Source of the DNA: an uncultured Leucobacter sp.
Lineage (GTDB): Bacteria > Actinomycetota > Actinomycetes > Actinomycetales > Microbacteriaceae
Length of the DNA stretch: 18,748 bases
NCBI GenBank assembly: GCA_937872275.1
Contig: CALMSE010000172.1
Coordinates: 1-18,748 of the forward strand
Direction: 5' to 3'
Each line of letters starts with the position of its first letter. The stretch's first letter is position 1. A program made the translations under genes and the position numbers. Positions 14,337 to 18,748 of this stretch are shown here, piece by piece. The notes beneath the pieces were generated by a model. It did not search any database, was not told where the DNA came from, and worked only from the letters and a program-made list of their open reading frames with translations.

Positions 14337-15317
14337 TCATGCGACCGGGATCCGCCCGCGCGGCCGGACCAGCCTCGGAACGAGCCTGACGAGGACCACC
14401 ATGATCGCCAACTCGACCAGGGTCTGAGTCACGACCACGAGCGGGGCGAGATCGAATGCGGCCGGGAGGGCGAGCACGAGCGGCAGGACGACAAGAGAGT
14501 TCCTGGTCACGCCGCTGAGCACGACGGCGCGAGTTCCCGGCGCGTCCAGCCCGCCGGCTCTGCCCGCGAGCACGCCGATGGGGATCATGACGGCGGCGAA
14601 GAGGACGTAGACCGGCACCGCGAGCAGCAGGCCGCCGATCTGCCGGCCGACGCCCCCGATCTGGGAGGCGACCACGACTGCGAGCGTGAGCATCATGAGC
14701 GGCACCGTCGCGCCCAGCACCGCCCGCTGGACGATCGCTCCGATGCGGGTACGCGCGGCCACCATCTGGGTGAGCCCGGCAGCGGCCAGCGGAAGCGCGA
14801 TCAGCAGCAGGAACGCCTCGATGAACGGGGCGAGGTCGACGGCCCGCACGAACTCCGCTCCGGCGAGCACCCGCAGATAGAGCGGAAGGAGCAGCATCTG
14901 GGCGAGCATCAGCAACGGCGACGCCGCGAGGAGTCGCTCCTTCGCTCCTCCGGCGAGGCCGGTGAACACGATGACGTAGTCCACGCAGGGGGTCAGCAGC
15001 ACGAACAGCACGCCGACGAGGAGCACCTGATCGTGCGCGACGATCCGCGACAGCCCGAACACCACCACCGGTGCGAGGACGAAGTTCAGGGCCATGACCG
15101 AGGCGAGGAACCGCCAGTCGCGGAGCGCCTGCCCGATCTTCGCGAACGGCACCGCGAGGAACGTGGCGTAGAGGAGCAGCCCGAGCACGGGGGTGATCGC
15201 CAGCTCTGCGGGACGGGCGGCGCCGGGGAGCAACAGGCCGATCGTCGCGCCGGCGAGAAGGGCGGCGAGGTAGAGGGGCACCTGGTGCCGCTCCGTCCAG
15301 TCCGCGCCCGCTCGCAT
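14337..15317 (-). CDS. ACR3/BASS-type arsenic resistance transporter
   Basis: This is a 326-aa polytopic membrane protein with about ten hydrophobic segments, of the bile acid/sodium symporter superfamily group annotated as arsenic resistance protein. It starts MRAGADWTERHQVPLYLAAL. The TPCVDYVIVFTGLAGG segment carries the Cys expected in the fourth membrane helix of ACR3 arsenite exporters. Arsenite efflux is the family expectation; no arsR, arsC or other ars gene is adjacent, so the true substrate is open. An in-frame ATG 18 codons upstream exists, but the second Met (15317) fits the family start and has a GAGAAT box 6 nt upstream. Divergent from the DUF1697 gene. Confidence 0.85.
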   Translation of the reverse strand: MRAGADWTERHQVPLYLAALLAGATIGLLLPGAARPAELAITPVLGLLLYATFLAVPFAKIGQALRDWRFLASVMALNFVLAPVVVFGLSRIVAHDQVLLVGVLFVLLTPCVDYVIVFTGLAGGAKERLLAASPLLMLAQMLLLPLYLRVLAGAEFVRAVDLAPFIEAFLLLIALPLAAAGLTQMVAARTRIGAIVQRAVLGATVPLMMLTLAVVVASQIGGVGRQIGGLLLAVPVYVLFAAVMIPIGVLAGRAGGLDAPGTRAVVLSGVTRNSLVVLPLVLALPAAFDLAPLVVVTQTLVELAIMVVLVRLVPRLVRPRGRIPVA

Positions 15318-15323
15318 GGTGCC

Positions 15324-15329
15324 ATTCTC
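15324..15329 (-). promoter_or_regulatory. Candidate -10 box for leaderless transporter gene
   Basis: On the minus strand GAGAAT lies 6 nt before ATG 15317. It deviates from TANNNT at the first base, but the spacing matches its neighbours. Confidence 0.4.
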
Positions 15330-15397
15330 CCAGGGCTCCGAGGCGCCCCGGGCGCGATGCACTTTCGCCACGCTCGGCGCCGACCGCCGCTGCGCGC

Positions 15398-15403
15398 TAC
15401 CCT
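15398..15403 (+). promoter_or_regulatory. -10 box for leaderless DUF1697 gene
   Basis: TACCCT lies exactly 6 nt before GTG 15410. Confidence 0.6.
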
Positions 15404-15409
15404 GCAGGG

Positions 15410-15946
15410 GTGAGCATCCCCGAACGCCGCATCGTGCTGGTGCGCGCGGTGAATGTCGGCGGCACCGCCAAGTTGCCGATGGCGGAGTGGCGCGCGCTCG
15501 CGCAGTCGCTCGGTGCGCGCGAGGTGTCGACCTACATCGCGTCGGGCAACATGGTGTGCACGATCGATGGCGACCCGGCGGCGTTCGACCGCGCTCTCGA
15601 AGCCGGGATCGAGACCCGCTTCGGCTTCTTCCGCGAGGTCACCAGTCGCACTCGCGACGAGCTTGTCGCCGCGATCGATGCGCACCCGTTCGAAGTGGCG
15701 GAGCCGAGGTTCTCGTACATCTCGTTCCTCGGCGGAGAGCCGGGCCCCGAGGGCGTCGAAGCGGCGCGTCGACTCGATACGGGCGCGGATCGCTGGGAGC
15801 TCGTCGGCCGCGAGCTGCACCTGAGCTACGCCGGTGGCGCGGGAAGAGCTCAGCTCAAGGAATCGCAGCTGATGCGCGCGCTCGGGGTGATCGGCACCTC
15901 GCGCAACCTCAACACGGTGCGCAGACTCATCGAGCTCGCCGCCTAG
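15410..15946 (+). CDS. DUF1697 domain protein
   Basis: This 178-aa cytosolic protein has the DUF1697 hallmarks: VLVRAVNVGGTAKLPMAEWR at the N-terminus, STYIASGNMVC, and the C-terminal RNLNTVRRLIEL. The family is widespread in bacteria and of unknown function. Initiation is at GTG 15410, 6 nt after a TACCCT box. It is monocistronic and ends about 40 bp before the end of the oppositely oriented small ORF downstream of mutM. Confidence 0.88.
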   Translation: MSIPERRIVLVRAVNVGGTAKLPMAEWRALAQSLGAREVSTYIASGNMVCTIDGDPAAFDRALEAGIETRFGFFREVTSRTRDELVAAIDAHPFEVAEPRFSYISFLGGEPGPEGVEAARRLDTGADRWELVGRELHLSYAGGAGRAQLKESQLMRALGVIGTSRNLNTVRRLIELAA

Positions 15947-15987
15947 CCGGGTCGCACGATGCGCCGCCCGCTCCGAGCACGGCGGGC

Positions 15988-16170
15988 TCAGGCCCGATCC
16001 TCCTCCGGCGACGACGCCTCCGCGCCGATGCCGACGGCCTCCCGGATCAGGCGGCATGCGCTTTCTGCGTCGTCAACCGACAAGCAGAGCTGGTGGAAGT
16101 CCCGCTCGCCATCGAGCCTGATGCTCAGCGCATCGCCCTCCAGCCGAATGGTGTTCCGAACCGGCATCAC
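15988..16170 (-). CDS. Small hypothetical protein downstream of mutM
   Basis: This is a 60-aa ORF that begins 18 bp after the mutM stop, with a good GGGAGAGG ribosome site (16184-16177). Translation could start at GTG 16170 or the adjoining ATG 16167. The product (PVRNTIRLEGDALSIRLDGE, then RDFHQLCLSVDDAESACRLI) reads like a small alpha/beta protein. Codon use looks like that of genuine genes here. It is not a family I recognise. The ribosome site and operon position are the main support. Confidence 0.55.
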   Translation of the reverse strand: MMPVRNTIRLEGDALSIRLDGERDFHQLCLSVDDAESACRLIREAVGIGAEASSPEEDRA

Positions 16171-16188
16171 GATCGACCTCTCCCGACG

Positions 16189-17145
16189 TCATCTCCGCCG
16201 CTGGCAGCGCGGGCAGAAGTGCGACGAGCGCCCGCCGATCACGATGCGCCGGATCTCGGTGCCGCACCGTGGGCACGGCTCCCCCGTGCGGCCGTAGGCG
16301 TTCAAGGAATGGGCGAAATACCCCGCCTGGCCGTTCACGTTGACGTACTGCGCGTCGAAGCTCGTGCCGCCCTCGGCGAGGGCCTGCGCGAACACGGCTC
16401 GCAGCGCGGCGAGCAGTTCGAGCGCGCGGCCGGCGCCGATGCGCGCGCAGACAGTCTCCGGGTGCACCCTCGCCCGCCACAGCGCCTCATCGGCGTAGAT
16501 GTTGCCGACCCCGCTGACGAGGGTCTGGTCGAGCAGCGCCCGCTTCACGGCCGTGCGGCGCGTCCGCAACGAGGTGGCGAAGGCGCCGTCGTCGAAGAGC
16601 GGATCGAGCGGGTCGCGGGCGATGTGCGACGCCTGACTCGGCACGGGCGTCCCGCCCGGCCCCGCCTCGTGCTCCGGCACCAGCGGGTCGAGGGCGAGCG
16701 AGCCGAAGCGACGCTGATCCGCGAAGTCGATGCGCAGCTCGCCGTGCCGGGCGTGCTCGGTCCAGAGGCGGATTCGCACATGCCGGTCGTCGGGCGCCTC
16801 GAGCGAGCGCAGCAGCAGCTGGCCGCTCATGCCGAGGTGGGCGAGGAGCGCCTCGCGCGGGGCGGCGCCCCCGCCCGACGCGACGGGGATCCAGAGGAAC
16901 TTGCCCCGGCGCTCGGGGGCGGCGAGCAGTGCGCCCGTGAGACGCCGCTCGAAGTCGGCGCCGCGGGCGGCAGCGGCCTCGGGCGACAGGGTGACCCCGT
17001 GGCCGCCCGAGCCGCGATCCGCCCCCTCGGGCAGATGACGCTTCAGCGATCGCGCGTCGACGACCTCGACCGCGGTCACGCGGGCCCCGGTGACCGCCGG
17101 AGCGAGGCCGGCGCGCACGACCTCGACCTCGGGCAGTTCGGGCAT
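16189..17145 (-). CDS. mutM: Formamidopyrimidine-DNA glycosylase (Fpg/MutM)
   Basis: This 318-aa bifunctional base-excision repair enzyme removes 8-oxoguanine and formamidopyrimidines and cleaves the strand. Catalytic Pro2 and Glu3 (MPELPEVE) and Lys82 (in RRGKFLW) are present. The helix-two-turn-helix [20 protein letters not shown] and the C-terminal zinc finger CPRC-x16-CPRC are intact. It is longer than the usual 270-290 residues because of Gly/Ala-rich insertions near residues 40-65 and 88-97. It starts four bases after the rnc stop, in the leftward operon DUF177-rpmF-rnc-mutM, the standard actinobacterial order. Confidence 0.97.
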   Translation of the reverse strand: MPELPEVEVVRAGLAPAVTGARVTAVEVVDARSLKRHLPEGADRGSGGHGVTLSPEAAAARGADFERRLTGALLAAPERRGKFLWIPVASGGGAAPREALLAHLGMSGQLLLRSLEAPDDRHVRIRLWTEHARHGELRIDFADQRRFGSLALDPLVPEHEAGPGGTPVPSQASHIARDPLDPLFDDGAFATSLRTRRTAVKRALLDQTLVSGVGNIYADEALWRARVHPETVCARIGAGRALELLAALRAVFAQALAEGGTSFDAQYVNVNGQAGYFAHSLNAYGRTGEPCPRCGTEIRRIVIGGRSSHFCPRCQRRR

Positions 17146-17149
17146 GCGC

Positions 17150-17887
17150 CTACGACCGCTTCTTGCGCTCGCCCGCCCGGGCGCGCAGCCGCTCGACCGC
17201 CTCGCGGGCGGCCGCGAGCTCGGCGGCCTTCTTGCTCGTTCCGGTGCCGATGCCGCGGGCGCCGTCGAGGGACACGCGGGCGGTGTAGCGGCGGTCGTGG
17301 TCCGGCCCCTCCCCCGTGGTCTCGTACACGGGGTGGGGCATGCCGCGGGCGGCGGCGAGTTCCTGCAGCGAGGTCTTCGGGTCGAGCGCGACCGTGAAGC
17401 GCTCGGGGTCGGCCAGCAGCGGCGCGATGAGCTGCAGCACGAAGTCCGCCGCCGTCTCCGGGCCGGTCGCGAGATAGACGGCGCCGATGATCGCCTCGAC
17501 GGTGTCGGCGAGGATCGAGTCCTTCTGCCGCCCGCCCGTGCGCTCCTCGCCCACGCCGAGGCGCAGCTCGGCGCCGAGGCCGATGCCCCTCGCGATCTCG
17601 GCGAGCGCGACGCTCGAGACGAGCGCGGCGCGGCGCTTCGCGAGTTCGCCCTCGTTGAGTTCGGGGTAGTCGCGATACAGCTTGACCGTGACGGCCTGGC
17701 CGAGGATCGAGTCCCCCAGGAACTCGAGGCGCTCGTTGTGCGGTGCTGCCCCGTGCTCGTACGCCCAAGAGCGGTGCGTGAGGGCCAACTCCAGCAACTC
17801 GCCCGGCAGCGTCAGGCCGAAGGGCGCAAGAAAGCCGCCGGGGTCACTCTGAGGCGAGACCGGCGGCTTCTCGGAATCCTGTGTCAA
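17150..17887 (-). CDS. rnc: Ribonuclease III
   Basis: This 245-aa double-strand-specific RNase processes rRNA precursors and other structured RNAs. The signature [10 protein letters not shown] (residues 51-60) contains catalytic acidic residues; [15 protein letters not shown] has the second metal-binding Asp and Glu. A C-terminal dsRNA-binding domain follows, from [12 protein letters not shown] to [15 protein letters not shown]. The start is uncertain: the frame is open upstream through rpmF. No ATG or GTG fits; TTG 17887 gives MTQDSEKPP and a normal family length, so it is chosen. Third gene of the yceD-rpmF-rnc-mutM operon. Confidence 0.93.
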   Translation of the reverse strand: MTQDSEKPPVSPQSDPGGFLAPFGLTLPGELLELALTHRSWAYEHGAAPHNERLEFLGDSILGQAVTVKLYRDYPELNEGELAKRRAALVSSVALAEIARGIGLGAELRLGVGEERTGGRQKDSILADTVEAIIGAVYLATGPETAADFVLQLIAPLLADPERFTVALDPKTSLQELAAARGMPHPVYETTGEGPDHDRRYTARVSLDGARGIGTGTSKKAAELAAAREAVERLRARAGERKKRS

Positions 17888-17928
17888 CTTGCACGCGTCG
17901 ATACCGCTCGCGGTATCGAGCCATGAGT

Positions 17929-18132
17929 TCAGACGTCTGCGACCTTGCGGCCCTTGTACTCGAGGAAGAGGGCGTTGCCCTGCGAGTCCTCGACCACGCG
18001 GGCGCGGTGGGGCAGGCTGTAGACGGTGCGGCCGCCCTCGACGGTCTTCACCAGCTTCGGCGCTTCGGCCTTCCACGCCGAACGACGGTGACGGGTGTTC
18101 GAACGCGACATCTTGCGCTTGGGAACAGCCAT
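17929..18132 (-). CDS. rpmF: 50S ribosomal protein L32
   Basis: This is a 67-aa small basic ribosomal protein of the large subunit. The start [20 protein letters not shown] is the highly conserved bL32 N-terminus. The zinc-ribbon cysteines seen in some bL32 proteins are absent here, so it is the Cys-free form. GAAAGAGAG sits upstream of ATG 18132. It lies between DUF177 and rnc in the leftward operon. Confidence 0.98.
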   Translation of the reverse strand: MAVPKRKMSRSNTRHRRSAWKAEAPKLVKTVEGGRTVYSLPHRARVVEDSQGNALFLEYKGRKVADV

Positions 18133-18148
18133 GATGCTCTCTTTCCTA

Positions 18149-18697
18149 CTACTTGCTTTCAGGATCGGATACCCGATCCACGTCTTCTTCTTCGGCCAGC
18201 AACCCGGCCAGCGCAGCCCAACGCGGATCGACCGTGTCGGACTCGGCTGCAGCCTCGGCATCGCGCGGCTTGCCGGTCTCGGGGTCGAGACCCGGGCAAT
18301 CCGGGCGGCACACAGGCTGAAACGGCAGTGCGAGCACTGCCGCGTCTCGGAGCGGGGGTTCAAGATTCACGTGATCACCGTGAACCCCGTACTCGTCGGC
18401 CTCCGTAGGAGTATACGCGAAAAGCTCCTGGAATTCGACTTCGAACGGCGCGGTGAAGCGTGTCAGGCAGCGGCCGCACTCGGCGTGCATGGTCGTGTCG
18501 GCGCGGACCGAGACGAGAATGCCCTCGTGCACCGACTCGAGCCGCACGTCGAGATCCATGCTCTCGCCCGCCGGAATCCGCGCCAGCGCCTCGCCGAAGC
18601 CCTCGGGCACGGTGAGGCTGCGGGATCGCTCCCGCATCTCGCCCGGCCGGTTCACCAGGTCGCGGATGTTCTCCTCGTAGACGCGGATGCTGCTCAC
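18149..18697 (-). CDS. DUF177 (YceD) family protein
   Basis: This 182-aa protein of the YceD/DUF177 family is nearly always encoded just before rpmF and is linked to 23S rRNA or ribosome biogenesis. ECGRC and CRPDC form the conserved Cys pairs that probably bind metal, and the C-terminal acidic tail ([14 protein letters not shown]) follows a [11 protein letters not shown] segment typical of the family. The GTG start at 18697 ([14 protein letters not shown]) is preferred over the ATG at 18736: it fits the family N-terminus and has a TACGCT box 6 nt upstream. First gene of the operon in this window. Confidence 0.93.
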   Translation of the reverse strand: MSSIRVYEENIRDLVNRPGEMRERSRSLTVPEGFGEALARIPAGESMDLDVRLESVHEGILVSVRADTTMHAECGRCLTRFTAPFEVEFQELFAYTPTEADEYGVHGDHVNLEPPLRDAAVLALPFQPVCRPDCPGLDPETGKPRDAEAAAESDTVDPRWAALAGLLAEEEDVDRVSDPESK

Positions 18698-18703
18698 CGC
18701 ACC

Positions 18704-18709
18704 AGCGTA
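18704..18709 (-). promoter_or_regulatory. -10 box for leaderless DUF177-rpmF-rnc-mutM operon
   Basis: On the minus strand TACGCT lies exactly 6 nt before GTG 18697. It suggests that the operon can be transcribed from its own leaderless promoter. Confidence 0.6.
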
Positions 18710-18748
18710 CAGCCGCCGAGCTGGGAGGCGGCGCACCGCCGGCGCGCC

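Noticed and set aside
14324..14338. GACCGC-ATC-GCGGTC hairpin between the GNAT and transporter genes
   Set aside because: The stem is only 6 bp, has no U-tract and overlaps the transporter stop codon. It is too weak to call a terminator.
15316..17397. 693-aa open frame on the plus strand
   Set aside because: It lies antisense to mutM and part of rnc and overlaps the DUF1697 gene in another frame. It is Arg/Pro-rich with no domain, as expected of a shadow frame in high-GC coding DNA.
1..18748. CRISPR array, insertion sequence or tandem repeat
   Set aside because: No regularly spaced direct repeats, transposase frames or terminal inverted repeats were seen by eye on either strand.

Overview
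The window is high-GC actinobacterial DNA. The gene order yceD-rpmF-rnc-mutM, the many start codons placed 6-7 nt after a TANNNT -10 box, and the protein families suggest Microbacteriaceae (for example Leucobacter or Microbacterium). This assignment is inference from gene order and style, not from a search.

The left half (about 1-9790) looks like the right-hand part of an integrated, mobilizable genetic element. From left to right it holds three things. First is a three-gene cassette of putative copper/metal-associated envelope proteins: a DUF6153 membrane protein, a DUF305 lipoprotein and an Asp-box propeller lipoprotein. These are separated by intercistronic hairpins and followed by what may be the stump of a fourth gene. 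Second is a MobF relaxase-helicase (1149 aa) with both expected N-terminal tyrosine positions, the HxHxH metal site and the full helicase motif set. Third is a leftward block with a zeta-type toxin, a small upstream partner likely to be its antitoxin, and an unrecognised protein with a possible C-terminal helix-turn-helix. A rightward xis-like/integrase pair ends at a bidirectional terminator beside tRNA-Glu(CTC). The tRNA 3' end faces the integrase, the usual layout when a tyrosine recombinase uses a tRNA gene as attachment site. No second tRNA fragment, coupling protein or type IV secretion gene is seen, so the element continues to the left or depends on a helper.

The right half (9792-18748) is ordinary chromosome: tRNA-Glu, an MBL-fold hydrolase, a DUF6157 protein, a leftward operon (DUF1801, RibD-type reductase, GyrI-like), a YjbR/MmcQ protein, chorismate mutase, a GNAT acetyltransferase, an ACR3/BASS-type arsenic-resistance transporter, a DUF1697 protein, and the leftward operon DUF177(yceD)-rpmF-rnc-mutM-small ORF.

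The two halves differ in translation style. The lead genes of chromosomal transcription units appear leaderless, with Shine-Dalgarno sites only on internal genes, while most element genes with a clear start carry a Shine-Dalgarno site and a 5' leader. The most notable points are the cargo operon with paired hairpins and an orphan ribosome site, the zeta system with an unfamiliar antitoxin, the unknown regulator-like gene divergent from xis-int, and the consistent leaderless architecture. I did not find a clearly new multi-gene system.
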